From Prorocentrum cordatum (taxonomy: Eukaryota; Sar; Dinophyceae; Prorocentrales; Prorocentraceae), in the NCBI GenBank assembly GCA_963575745.1, contig CAUYUJ010012780.1, positions 62,001 through 126,000 of the forward strand: a stretch of 64,000 bases of DNA, read 5' to 3'. Below the pieces are notes generated by a model that worked only from the letters and a program-made list of their open reading frames with translations, searched no databases and was not told where the DNA came from. The translations under genes were made by a program, and so were the position numbers. The number at the start of each line of letters is the position of its first letter. The first letter of the stretch is position 1. This document shows positions 41,111-52,066 of the stretch, piece after piece.

Positions 41111-41815
41111 TCAGTGAGACAAAAAGGCCTCACGATTCGAGGGGGGGAAATGGGGGAGGAGGAAGGAATAGAGCGGGTTGCCATCTCTGTTCTCCAGGAG
41201 CAGACCGAGGGCATTGGTAAGCACATTCTTCGCAATAGGACAAACCATAGAATGCAATCTGTCATGCCCACCTATTGCGTAGCACCGGAACTTACACCCT
41301 CCCGCCCCTCCCGCACCACGGCGACACCGACGAGTGGCATTCCAAGCGTTGAAAAGAGACTTGCGCAAAAAAAGTGGCCACATAGCCCGGAACATGACGA
41401 CTCAATGCATTTAGCCGAATGATACACAAGTCTGCATCGCTCATACTGAACGCGCCCCACTTTTGAAGACGAGGAGCAATAATGCCAGCGGTGGCGGGGA
41501 AGGGGACAGGCACGACGGAGAACATCATGCCCGTGAGACAGAACTTTTTTTGCGGGGAGATCGTTCGGGCGACGAAGAATGTTGTTGAAATTGTCGCACA
41601 CAGAAATCATCTTCATGATGACAGAGTGTTTAGCCATCCTGTGTGTACGCCATGTTATGCATATGTCAGTAGTCCTCCCAAACTTGCAATGCATTAATAA
41701 CGGTGGAACATCTCGCTACGGATAGCTGCGCGCAGCATACAGGAATGTGCCCAACCTTCACGCCGATACTTGATGACCAAGGATCTTCAAATCAAACATC
41801 GCGAGCGGGGGCAAG
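41111..41815 (-). pseudogene. LINE B C-terminal part of RT region
   Basis: The minus strand has LPAKKVLSHGHDVLRRACPL in one frame and, shifted, VPVPFPATAGIIAPRLQKWG then ARHVPGYVATFF-like sequence. In relatives this reads as a GR-x-LP..V...GxPxPAxxAxxLRxWGL block, the region after the RT thumb. It is broken by frameshifts and no finger or RNase H follows, so the 3' end seems truncated. Confidence 0.5.
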
Positions 41816-43040
41816 CTATGGCGGGGGGCGCAGGTGAGTTGTTGCTGGAGGACAGTGCACAAGGACAACATGAGAAACCATTGGGAGGGCATAGATATTG
41901 TAACATGAAATGTTGGGCGACAGCCCACATTCCATATATTTAATGCGCAGACACCGCTCCTTAAGTTTGGCTAATGCAAGGCTCCAGGATCTGGATGCAC
42001 TGGAAATAATGATCACAAATCCTGAATGCAACCAGTCGGGCGATACTCTGAAACTACGCACGCGAATGCCAGCATCCCTAGACTGCCTGAGCGCGTTCTG
42101 GCATGTGTGCTCATCAGGAGAGACAAGCTGGCATTCTTTCAAGTTCAATAGCAGACCTGCGCCGCCCCGACTCTGTGCCAGCTCTCGAACAATGCGCGGC
42201 AGCAGGCTGACGAGGTCGCTGGGCGACGCGGCCAGGTCGTCTGCAAAAAAACATTGCAGACAATAGATGCTAACAGCGACGCCTCCCGCAGTTCCCTAAT
42301 CACAGGGCCGAAGCACAGGCTGAATATGAAACCGCGGAGCGGGCAGCCCTGTTTCACACCACGCAATAGTTTAATCTTTATATATATATGGGTTCAGATC
42401 CAGAGAAGCCAACCGCCATTAACATGTTTTCATATAGAGCCATCATACTTAGAACGATAAACTCGGGATGCCACATGCGCGCAGGACTGCCCGCGTGTAG
42501 GTATGAACTACACTCGAAAACGCTGCTCGCAGGTAAAAAAGAGCAGCACCTGCTCGACGGGCGCCGCAGACGGCATTGCCGAGGAGCAGCGTGGCGTCTA
42601 CTTCGATAAGGTTATGAATAAGTTGCCTCCCTCTAAGGATGCCACGCCGTGCGCTCGCCGTTCGATCACCGGCAACGTTCTACAGTGGCCAAGCAATGCA
42701 TGCACTAATCATATTGTTGTCTGTGTTAGATAAGCATAATGGTCTAGTGTTTCCAGCCATCCTCGCATCCATCTCCCCATCCATTCCATTCCCCTTGAGT
42801 TGAAAAGGCGGCAGAGCTGTCATTGCAACCTGGTGGAAGCGCCTGCTCGCGCACCTGCTCGGGGCAAACGGCGCGCGGGCACTCGACTCCTACTTCGCCG
42901 CGCGCGCGCCAAGCCGAGTATAGGGGCGCAATCGGGACCAGGAGATGAATCTTTACGGATTTCAACGATGTCAGCAATAATGCGTTCATGGACAACCAAA
43001 AGCTAAATCGCACCGGAGTCCGAACGATATTGAACGTCAT
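41816..43040 (-). pseudogene. LINE B reverse transcriptase, frameshifted
   Basis: Motif pieces in order: SSPGPD near 42935 and YSAWRARGE in a shifted frame beside it; then after about 600 nt with stops, RGVKQGCPLRGFIFSL (42320-42366, motif B, well kept). Then the catalytic box: the frame reads CNVFLQTT, but one base less in the seven-T run gives F-A-D-D followed by LAASPSDLVSLLPRI. Then LLNLKECQLVSPDE (42100-42150), the strand with the conserved Lys. Homology is clear, function lost. Confidence 0.75.
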
Positions 43041-43640
43041 CTCGAGGGGCCGGAGTAATACGCGAAACGAGGTCAGCGATCATCGCCGAGTCGGCCCCCC
43101 TCTCCTCAAAGACGGCACCCCAGTGAACAGCCGGAAGCCTAGCGCAGACATCCGGATCGCTGTGCGCGTTGCCGTTCCCATCGGCAACCTGTTGTAAAAA
43201 GATTTGCCTACCTGATTTCTTCCGCGTCTGAGTCGCCCCCCTGATCCGAGCTAGCTGCTGCGCGGCACGCGTGCCGCGACTGTCCGAGGACACGGCGGCG
43301 TCGCGACGCACCTCAGCTTCTCTGGACTGGCGGATCTGACTCGTCAGTCGCGCGAAGAGATCATCAAAGCCGTCGCGGTCTGTCCGCCATAGCCCCTGAG
43401 AGTCGCAGAACCTGCGCAGGCCACTTAACCCCGCGAGGCCCTTCAAGGTCTCGCGAAAATCCCCAGAGCGGACCCCTCTCAAGACGGTCAGCATGCAAGA
43501 CAGTTTCTCTGCAGGAGTACGGGCGCCCCTTTCAAACACCCAGTCCTTAACTCGAAGCGCAACTACCTGCATCGCTTCTTCGACCTCTGCATGCCCCATG
43601 CTGGCGTCGCTGGCCATAACATCAGGACCCAAGATCTCCT
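43003..43640 (-). pseudogene. LINE B linker between endonuclease and RT
   Basis: Same frame as the endonuclease end (43003-43866, 287 codons). Includes AEKLSCMLTVLRGVRSGDFR and later LPAVHWGAVFEERG, resembling the HWxxVFxxxP segment found before the RT in related LINEs. Confidence 0.55.
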
Positions 43641-45108
43641 GGATCATCCGGGTAAGCTGGGGGCGCCTTGCAGACCGCGTCGGGATGCCCGCGGCGCCAG
43701 TAGGCCGCCAAGCAGCCAACGAGAGGAAATCAAGAGCCTGGTCGGATGGTGCAGCCACGTCTGCAAATGGCCAGACCGCACCCGACCGAGGACACAAGTC
43801 CAAGATGTCCTGTGATGGAAGTAGCGTGAAAATGCGGTCAACCCTGCCGAGCGATACTTGTGGCAACTCTAAATCCTCCTCTCAGTCAAAACGACGGACG
43901 AGTCGATGAGTATCTCTCTCCTGCATCACCTCGCAGAGCACGCCTAACTGCCGATTGAAGGCAGCCGCTAGACGCGATCCGACAGGGCCATCGGCTCCCG
44001 AGTCAGCGTGAGATCTAGCTTCCGCTAATGCCATAACATTCGAGTCATCCATGGCGACAGCCCCGAGAGAGCGAATAGAGGAAAGAAGAGCACAACGCAT
44101 GCGAGCAAAGACGCCCGTGACTTCCCATTCCGGCGAATCAGGGACTACACGCGCATTAAAATCTGGCAAGTACTTTGCTGACCAGAGAGATGGATGAACG
44201 ATCCCCCAGGAATTATGGCGGTAAATTCTACGCTGGCAAATAGTCGAAGAAGAGCGCGAGAGTTGAAGAACAGGAGACCACCAGCAGACGCCGATTTCGC
44301 AGAACGTGCCGCACTGTGCGTGAAACGCGTGGTCTGCGCGAAGCTGCTCAATATCTGATTCAATACCGTGGGCTTCAAGAAGACACACAATTTCATGCTT
44401 AGTCAGAAGTGACCGAAGACGCGACTGTTTATGCCGAAGGGCACCATGATTCCAATGCACAGACCCCGGAAACGTTTGGCAATTGCACGGGGCAAATCTG
44501 ATTCTCGCGTCGATAATGAAGGAGCGCTCGAGGTTAGGAAAAAAGGGGGGGGGGGGGGTACGTGCAACTGACCAGGAGCTGGATGGGACAGAAGCATCAA
44601 CGGGCCAAACGCCTGCATGCTCTAACAATACGATCTCCTCGTTCGGCGGCTCGACCGAGGCGGCACAAGTAGCTGATTGGCGAAGCTGCGCACCGCGGGG
44701 CCCGCCATGCTGAGACCGCCTCAGAAGTGCATCATATTCCCGCCCTGTCGCTGTCTGAATGATGCTCTCCGCGCTCTCGAAGCTGACGCCCCACTCGGCG
44801 GGCCCAGACATGATTGGTTCAAGTTTTGATCTGCCCATTGCCAGACTTTTGTGTCTTCGCAATCTCCCAGACGTCGCCCTGGCCGATGATACGGGGGACA
44901 CCCTTGGATCCATTGACACCCAAGCGACATCTCCCACCTTGCCACTTCGGGCTCTTCTTGACCTCCGGCAGGAATGGTTCATAGATCTTGGTGAGTGACC
45001 TCTGCCGTTCACGAACATCCAATGGAAGGTCTTGCCGACAACGGATGGGGACTGCATTGCTGGCGCGAGGAACGCTCCATTCATGCCCCCCTGCTTCATT
45101 GCACGCAC
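43641..45108 (-). pseudogene. LINE B apurinic-like endonuclease
   Basis: VHWNHGALRH (Asn near 44451) and EIVCLLEAHGIESD (Glu near 44376) are the first two catalytic motifs of the EEP fold (WNxxxL ... LQExHG). After a frame change at about 43866-43882, RVDRIFTLLP (RIDxI) and APSDQALDF at 43738-43746 follow, where the family has SDHxPV; the catalytic His is Gln here. So the domain is complete in order but frameshifted and missing a catalytic residue. Confidence 0.7.
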
Positions 45109-45840
45109 TCTGGAACACCTTGGCCGCCACAGCGGTAGGAAACTTCAACTTGTATGACTGTGAAACTCCGTAATACGTCGCTTCCACATTCTCGGGAAGA
45201 TGCTGAAAACGACGAGCGATGACTATATCATAATGCTCTTTTCGCTGCTCCCGCAGAAAAGGCCGCGGAAAGGTGCCGATGTAACGGACCGTGGCGTTGA
45301 TCGGTAACTGCTGTCGCGCACCATGCCCGCCGACCGTACTGGCACCATCTGAGATATTTGATGTCGCCGAACCTGTGTTCTGATAAACTTTCTTGACCTG
45401 CTCAGCCACGTGCGTGACCTGCCTCCGCTGCTCATTAATATGGCACTGTTGCGCATCCATTGTGTTCTACACCTCTGTGATATGCTGCGTGTGCGTGGTC
45501 AACTGCTTCTGAATCGCATCAACAAATTGATCTAACTGCATGAACAATTATGTTCTTCTTGCGCCACTTCCCCCATGCCGCTGATAATGTCGGTGCCACT
45601 GCCTCCATCGGTGTCATTCTGACCACTCCGCTTGAATATCTCCGGCGTTCGGTGGCGATGGCGAGATGATGAGTCACTGAACATGGGATCGCTGATGCGG
45701 CTGCCACTGGGCCGACTCCCATTTCGACTGCTGCTATTAGACCCACGCAGTTCGGACCTGCGATATACCTTCTTGTTCTTTCCATGGCGCACTCGCTTAC
45801 TGACACTGCGGCCCTGCGAACGGCCACCCACTTTTCCCAT
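44819..45840 (-). pseudogene. LINE B N-terminal ORF region
   Basis: Two frames: from the ATG at 45840 (102 codons: MGKVGGRSQGRSVSKRVRHG then a Ser/Arg-rich stretch) and from 45460 (213 codons: MDAQQCHINEQRRQVTHVAE then a central VRYIGTFPRPFLREQRKEHY). A basic start, then a short helical stretch, then an RRM-like segment before the endonuclease is the usual order for this type. The frames are separated by a stop near 45475-45520. Confidence 0.5.
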
Positions 45841-46015
45841 AACTGCTCAGCGAGATGCGCAGGCGTGAGGTAGCACAGCCCCCGCCTGTGCCAACAGGAG
45901 GGGAAATAATGCCGCGTGTTTTGGGGCACGACTGGAGAAGATTGTGAGGCATAGCCTCAGGACGCTCGGGCCCCTGGCAACGTCCAAGCTCGAAGCGCCA
46001 GGGAAACGTTTCGAA

Positions 46016-46030
46016 CTTGAGCCAAAAGGG
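46016..46030 (-). other. Truncated older spliced-leader relict
   Basis: Minus strand CCCTTTTGGCTCAAG, i.e. the last 15 bases of the leader with one change (CCA to CCC). It starts exactly after the internal AG of the leader's CCGTAG, as expected if a new leader was spliced onto the AG inside an older leader. Confidence 0.8.
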
Positions 46031-46052
46031 CTTGAGCCAAAATGGCTACGGA
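46031..46052 (-). other. Perfect spliced-leader relict at the 5' end of LINE B
   Basis: All 22 bases match the dinoflagellate spliced leader (T as first base). It is immediately followed by the truncated second leader and then LINE B. Confidence 0.95.
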
Positions 46053-46290
46053 GGAGGAGGAGGAGGAGGAGGGAGGAGGAGGGAGCAGGAGGAGGAAGAG
46101 GGATGAGGAGGAGGCGATGGAGGAGGAGACGGAAGAGAAGGAGGATGTGGAGGAGGAAGACAATGAGGGCGAGGGGGGGAAGGAGGATGGGGCAAGCGAG
46201 ATGGGAGGAAGGCAAGAAAGGGGGGCGAGGAAGATGGAGGAATGGAGGACGGGGAAGAGAAGGGAGAAGGAGTTAGGAGAGGGACCCTGA
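46053..46290 (+). repeat. GGA-rich microsatellite abutting LINE B
   Basis: ggaggagga run beginning right at the leader relict, then agg/gga-rich DNA. Confidence 0.85.
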
Positions 46291-46496
46291 CGGACCCCAA
46301 CCAACTACGCCAGACTGCGGGACAGCAAGGATGTCTTGTGCATGCCGCAAACTGTCGGAGCATCGAAGCCAGCTTAGTACTGGTTGTGACCGATGTAGCG
46401 TACAACCACAACCCACGTGCTCATGTCGAGGTCGGTGGGTTCCTCCCCCGAGGAGCCCTCCCAGAAAATCCGATTAGCTGTGGTTGTGGTTCTGTG

Positions 46497-46660
46497 GTGT
46501 GCCCGAAACTGGGAGAGACGGAAACCAAACGGTACCAATACCGCTTCTCCCTAGACCTCTCCCAGGGTGCGTTCTGACATGAAGTTCGAAGCGAATCCAG
46601 CGGTGGCGACGAACGCCTCCCAGGATGCCCCAAAAAGTGAAATCGGAGCAAAGGTAGCGG
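46497..46660 (+). repeat. Dispersed repeat, copy 2
   Basis: Partner of 8868-9040: taccaataccgcttctccc, agacctctcccagg, gcgaatccagcggtgg, cctcccaggatgccccaaaa. Unknown family. Confidence 0.6.
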
Positions 46661-48180
46661 TATGGATACCACCTGCTCCTCCTCTGGGGGAAGTCCGCCT
46701 CGATGCTTTTGCTGTGCCTGGACATACCCCGTCCACTTCGGGCGGGGCCCCGACCACCTGACTCCACAAGCCGCCCTGCGCGGGAGGGCGACATGACTGC
46801 TGCACGCGTGCCCCAATAGGGGGGGAGAGTGCACAGCTCGGAATGACTAGCACAAACTAGAATCACTGGCTTCTCATGGAGGCTTCACGAACACGGATAC
46901 GCTCCTTTGCAGCAACCGCTCTCTGATCGTAGGAGGGGGCTGCCCCTACGAGGCTGGGGAGGGAGGATGGGGCAGCGGAGAGAATGCAGGCGAGGGCGGA
47001 GAAGGAGGACGGAAGCGATGGTGGGAAGGAACGGAGCAGTGGTGAGAGGACTGGGGGGCGGTGGGTAGGACGGGGCAGGAGGGGTGAGGGAGGGGGAAGA
47101 GACGGGGCATGGAGAAAGAAAGCAGATGCGGGAGAACGGGGGCGGAGAGGGCGATGAGTCCATGAGCCGTCCATCCATTGACCACTCTGATCTTATGGAC
47201 TACCCTGCCCCAGAGGCTGCCACAAAAAGGCATCGAAGAGACGACGATCGGCGCGCGAACGAAGGGACGACGATCGGCGCGATCGCACTACCATGCGCAC
47301 TGAGCGGCAACGGCCTGTAATATATTCGATCGCAGCTTGCACGATCAGGAGCTCAAGCGGCCTGAACAATCAAAGGATTTCGGATAGCATAGGTTTCGAG
47401 CGTGGCGTCCTAGGGCGCAATGATACTCGGGCCTTCGAGCCCTGCAAACGCACACGCCAACCCACGGTGTCCGTTTCAACTTTCAAAATCTCGTTACATT
47501 TTCGGACCTCAAGCACGTTCGGCAACACTGTCGACATCGATTTGTTTGGCTCTCCAGTCCAACGCGTAATGCATATATAAATAATCCCGTTATCAAATTC
47601 GTATAATAGAACAGCATGGCAACCACAACACAAAATTAACGAAGCTCCATGATGGAACACGCAAGCGCATCCGCCACAAGTGGGACATTGGCGCCACTCT
47701 GTTCCGAACTCATATGATGTCGTAGTTTCATGATTGGCCCGCGAACTCCCAAGGGGGCATGCTACTCGGGGCTTCGAGTTCTGTGGACATCTTTCGAGCC
47801 ATTATCTTGTGTTCGATAGTGTGTGGCTGGTTTCGTGATCTTGAAGAACTCACCCCTAAATCGTGTCAACGGCGTTCGCCTACAACTCAAACCCAAGACC
47901 TTCATAACAAAATCCACTCGCAACAGCGTGGTCGGATCCTACTCGACGCGCGCCTCGCATGTTCCAGCTCCTCTGCAGTCCCGCGAAGTGCGCTCCAGGC
48001 TTCGCGAGCTGAGCTGCCGCGAGCTGTTTGGGCGCCCACCTCCTCGTGCCAAAAGCCCCCATGGACAACGCGCTCGACTGCGCGACCGCGACGGAGATCT
48101 GAAGCTCCAGGGTCCAGGGGCAGGAGTAGCGGGAGGGGGCTGAAACCTCGCAGGTCCGCCACGGAGGCCTGGGTACCAAG
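46661..48180. other. No gene recognised
   Basis: Short frames only. The phrases gatactcgggccttcgagcc (47421) and gctactcggggcttcgagtt (47760) are near-copies. Confidence 0.4.
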
Positions 48181-48640
48181 CGGTGCTTGGGCTGTGTATT
48201 TGCCGTGTTTGGCCCACCTGGGGCCACGTTGGGGCCATCTGGGCCGTCTTGGAGCGCCTTGGGGCCTCCCGCTCCCGCTCTGTGGCCCAGCTTTGGCATG
48301 TCCTGGGGCTCACTTGGGCCGTCTGGGGTTCCTCCTGGGCAATTTTCGGGTTCCCTGGGGCCGTCTTGGGGCATTTTTTGTCGCCTCATCGGCGGGTTTT
48401 TGGGGCGGTCTTGGGGGCGTCGTCGGCAATCTTGGAGCGTTGGAAGCTCGAAAACGAGAGAAGCGGACAATCAAGGATTTGGGCCTCTTCGGGCTCTCTC
48501 TGGACGCCTCTCGGAGCTCTCTGAAAGCCTCTTGGAGGCCACTTGGGCTGCGTATTTGCCGTCTCGAGCCCATCTTGGGCCACGTTGGGGCTATCTGGGC
48601 TGTCTTGGAGGGGTTTGTCGAAGTCCCCCGGGGGGCTTCT
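48181..48640 (+). repeat. Degenerate ttgggccatct units with an 85-bp direct duplication
   Basis: 48187-48270 and 48541-48627 are about 80% alike (ttgggctg-gtatttgccgt, ccacgttggggc-atctggg). The intervening DNA is made of ttggg/tcttggggc units. The 376-codon plus-strand frame through it is repetitive (HLGPRWGHLG-like). Confidence 0.7.
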
Positions 48641-48769
48641 GGGAGCGTTTTGGTGCAGTCTGGGGGCTCCAGGGTCACTCCAGGGTGTTCCGGGGGTCGG
48701 TCTCGGAAGCCCCGGTCCTCCCATGGCTGTCGGGGCCCAGCCTCTGGGCCCCTGGGCTCGTGCGCGGGT

Positions 48770-48840
48770 ATATATGATATACGTATATGTATGTATGTAT
48801 ATGTGTATATATATATACACAAACACATATACACACTACA
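48770..48840. repeat. TATA/TGTA/CACA dinucleotide-rich tract
   Basis: tatatgtatgtatg and acacatatacacac runs around a (ta) core; a local AT-rich island. Confidence 0.9.
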
Positions 48841-50394
48841 ACCATCGCGCGTGTTTCGCGCGGGCTCAAGTTCTAGCTCGGCTCGATAAGCTAACTCATG
48901 TAATATCATGTTGGTCGCTTCTTGCGTCCAGGGACTCCTTAGGAAGCCCTGCGCAAGCCTCGGACTCGTATGGAAGAGGAAATGCGGAAACGCAGAAATC
49001 ATTGTCTTGTTAAAATATTCAATCATTTTGGGTTCCTCAAAGGCTTCCTGTTTTTTTGGGGGGGGGTGTTGAAAGGGGGGTCTGAATTGTGGTCTGTTGT
49101 GCAAGAGTAGACCAGGAACCAAACTTGGACAAAAGAGGAACTGTGGGATTCCAATGTTTTTCCAATTTTTCGGCGCTGTTCGGCGCTGTTTGCTTTGTGT
49201 TTCGCGTGTTTTGTTAGCTGGGCCCGTCAGGGGTGTGGGATCTTCTGGACCCCCTGGGAGGTTTGGAGGCCTCCTGGAGGCTGGAACGCCGTCGGAAGGG
49301 TGTCTCGGGCTGCGCGGGAGCGTGTTGGGCCGTTCTTTACGTTCTGGGGGCTCTTTGGGGTCGTCATGGGTTGTCCTTCGGCGTGTTGGGGTCTCCCCCC
49401 GGGAAGCCGGGAGGCGCGGTACCAGCCAGATGTCAGGGGATGTGTAGGACCCCAGATGGGAGTCCCAAAAATCATGAAATCTTCGAAGGTTGGAAGCGGG
49501 AAAACGTGACAAGGCGAAAACATTAGAAACAACAGTTGGAAATCAACGATTTTACCCTTTTTGGGCTCTCCAGGACGGCTCTCGCAGCTCTCCTGGGCTG
49601 TTGTTGGAGCCTCGTCGGAGCCTTTCTGGGGCGTCTCGGGGATCGGGTGTGTGTTGGGGGCCTGGGGGTGGTCCCGGAGGCCTCTCGGAGGTCTCTGGAA
49701 GCCACCTGTTCCCGTTTTTGGGCCCATCTTGGGCCGGTTTTGGGGTGGTTTGGGCCACAGACAATATCAACCACAGGAAAAAAAACGCACATTTGTGCTC
49801 AACCAATACGGCCGCTATTCAACACATCGATTTATAATTTCGCCCCACGTTGAGACTACCAAAAAACATTTTCACTGAGGAAAATCTGGAACAAGGTATC
49901 TTCACGAATCCGGCACAGAAACCACAACAGAAGAAACCGCGCTTGACATGTGCGGGAAAAACGTGATCGATGAGCAGTGCAAGAACGTGCATCAACATCA
50001 CGATCAAGGTCCATGCAAGCGCGCTCCCGAAACGTCCTCAATGATGAACTCTTCATCTGTCGCCTCCGATTCCCTCGCGCGAGCCACGGCCTGGCAATCC
50101 AGGGCCTCGAAGCAGGGTCTGGAACCCCATCGAGACTCTGGAGGAACACGAGCGGGCAGTCCGCACAGGTGCACGGTCGTCGCGTTGCAATCTCAGCCGG
50201 CGGCGGTCGGATTCCGACCGCAGGGCGGGCCGACGAAGAAACGCAGGCCAGGGGCGGGACGGGGACAGGCCAGAAAGCGAGTAGCCGAGGAGCGAGAAAG
50301 GGAGGAGGCGAGGGAGGGACGACGACAGGACAGGACAGACTGGGCCGACGGACGGAGGGACGGGATACGGCGAGAGGCAGACAAGCAGGGAGAA
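48841..50394. other. No gene recognised
   Basis: Contains a G-run at 49059-49068 and Ser/Gly/Trp-rich frames at 49190-49760 that are similar in style to the 48.2-kb repeat. Nothing recognisable. Confidence 0.4.
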
Positions 50395-50420
50395 AGAGAG
50401 AGAGAGAGAGAGAGAGAAAA
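50395..50420 (+). repeat. GA dinucleotide run
   Basis: gagagagaga over about 22 bp within a G/A-rich stretch (50240-50580). Confidence 0.9.
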
Positions 50421-50616
50421 GGAGAGGACACAACACAAAAGGATGAGAACATACGAGGGCGAGAGGGGGAGGACACGGAGAGAGGGGCGGGGAGAGGGAG
50501 GGGGGCCAGGGGCCAGAGACAGGGCAGGCAGCGGGGGCGCACAGGGACAGCGGGCAGGGGGGGGCGCGGGCCCAGCTCGGCGGGCAACAAGTGAGACGGT
50601 ATCGGCTCATCTCGTT

Positions 50617-51300
50617 CTACAGCGCACGCGGCTGTGAGAGTGGAAAAGGGAAAGGAGGAGGAGGCGGAGGCGGAGAAGCACCAGGGGCATTCACTGCCGC
50701 AGCGGCGGTGCGTGGCCGGGCGACCAACCGCCTACCTCCACGCCCGGGGCGGGATCGTGGAGGCGTCGCACAATGGCCCGCGCGTTTTCCCTGTGAAGGG
50801 AACGAACGTGGCAATCGCTGGGCTATTCGCAAGCTCTCCCCCTCCGCCCCCCCGCACCAGCAGGCGCCCACGTGCTTGGTAATCGTGTCCATGGTCTGCC
50901 GCGCCGTCTTCCCCCAGCCGTCGCTGTGGGATTCGATGACCATCGGGACAGAAGACAGACCCGCGCCCGTGCACAGTTCCTCTGTTGCGGCGGTCTCTCC
51001 AGGCGCCTTAAAGACCTCTTGAAGTCCTCGCATGCGCTCAGGACAGACTCTGGGTTCGTCGCAGCGTCTCGTAGCACACCTGCGCGCACACCCGATTCGC
51101 ATGCGAAGTCCAGGGCAACAGGTGTCCCGCCCAGAGCTCGAAGGAAAAAAACATCGGCAGGGCGTCTCCAGGACCTTGCGACGCCCGGGGCCTCCCCGCC
51201 GCCACTGCTGGGAAGCGTGCCATCGTCCCGCGGGCGTTCCGGGAGCAGACCAATCAAGCTTGCCGAAGGGGGGGGCAGCATTGCCTGGACTGTCGGCCGC
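50617..51300 (-). pseudogene. LINE D C-terminal PD-(D/E)XK-like endonuclease, frameshifted
   Basis: One frame (50823-51281) has GLLPERPRDDG, then RRPADVFFLRALGGTPVALD then FACESG, then CEDFKR. A second (50617-51102) has GLSSVPMVIESHSDGWGKTA then RQTM and SLRIAQRL. These are, in order, the RRPADVxxP...AFDxAVTSG, YE.FK and FxPxVxExxGGWxxxA blocks of a C-terminal restriction-like endonuclease found in one LINE lineage. The frame shifts once near 51040-51100. The fold assignment follows the family; no structure was checked. Confidence 0.65.
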
Positions 51301-51311
51301 TGCGCTAAGAG

Positions 51312-51344
51312 AAGCCCTAAACCCTAAACCCTAAACCCTAAACC
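51312..51344. repeat. Interstitial telomere repeat, four TTTAGGG units
   Basis: ccctaaaccctaaaccctaa and on, i.e. TTTAGGG on the minus strand. It marks one edge of the block that interrupts LINE D. Confidence 0.95.
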
Positions 51345-51725
51345 CTGGTATGCTATGCTATGCTACAGCCACGGTATAACATGAGAGGAGAGATGATCTT
51401 TATGTGGGGGTGGAGATGCGGGGGGGATTGATAGCCGCCGCAGGTGAGTGCCTATGCAGGTAGGTATTCCTGGCCTTGCCCTGTTAGACCCTAAATTCCC
51501 AAGCGCCTCGTTGTGCTTCTGCCCACCCCACCGCGCATCACCGTCGCCGTCTACGAGAGACAGGGCATCTCTGAGATGCTTGAGCATGTTGCCCGAGTGG
51601 GTCGCCTTGGCAGCTTTTGCTGCTGCCCTCCCCCTCTTTTGGGGATTCGCGCTTCAACGATAAACCTCCCCCTGATCCTCGAAGAATATAACACCCTAAA
51701 CCCAAAGACCTTTTCTTCGAAGTGA
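51345..51725. other. Interior of the block interrupting LINE D
   Basis: tatgctatgctatgct at 51349, then unrecognised DNA. A further caccctaaaccc motif at 51692 is another telomere-like trace. Confidence 0.5.
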
Positions 51726-51747
51726 CGCCTGGGGGCGCCTGGGAGCA

Positions 51748-51798
<51 letters not shown>

Positions 51799-51963
51799 CC
51801 GGGAGCGCCTGGGGGCGCTTGGGAGCGTCGGGGAGCGCCTGGGAGCGCCGGGGAGCGCCTGGGAGCGCTTGGGAGCGCCAGGGAGCGCCTGGGAGCGCTT
51901 GGGGGCGCTTCGGAGCGAGCCGGGAGCGCCTGGGAGCGCCGGGGGGCGCCTGGGAGCGCCTGA

Positions 51964-51999
<36 letters not shown>

Positions 52000-52030
52000 C
52001 AAGGAGCGCCTGGGAGCGCTTGGAACGCAT
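51726..52030 (+). repeat. 10-bp minisatellite (tgggagcgcc)
   Basis: About 30 units of tgggagcgcc with few substitutions. Frames such as APGSAWERLG are repeat translations. Confidence 0.95.
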
Positions 52031-52050
52031 TTGGGAATTTAGGGGCCAGC

Positions 52051-52066
52051 GGCCCTAAACCCTAAA
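52051..52066. repeat. Second telomere repeat edge
   Basis: ccctaaaccctaaaa, two TTTAGGG units on the minus strand, same orientation as at 51312. Beyond it LINE D coding resumes. Confidence 0.85.

Noticed and set aside
48770-48840. TATA-type promoter
   Set aside because: A dinucleotide-repeat tract with no gene next to it; dinoflagellates do not rely on a normal TATA box.
47759-48889. 376-codon plus-strand gene
   Set aside because: Built from repeated HLGPRWGHLG-like units of a degenerate minisatellite, ending in a dinucleotide tract.
51312-51344. Chromosome end
   Set aside because: Only four units, with ordinary sequence on both sides; it is interstitial.
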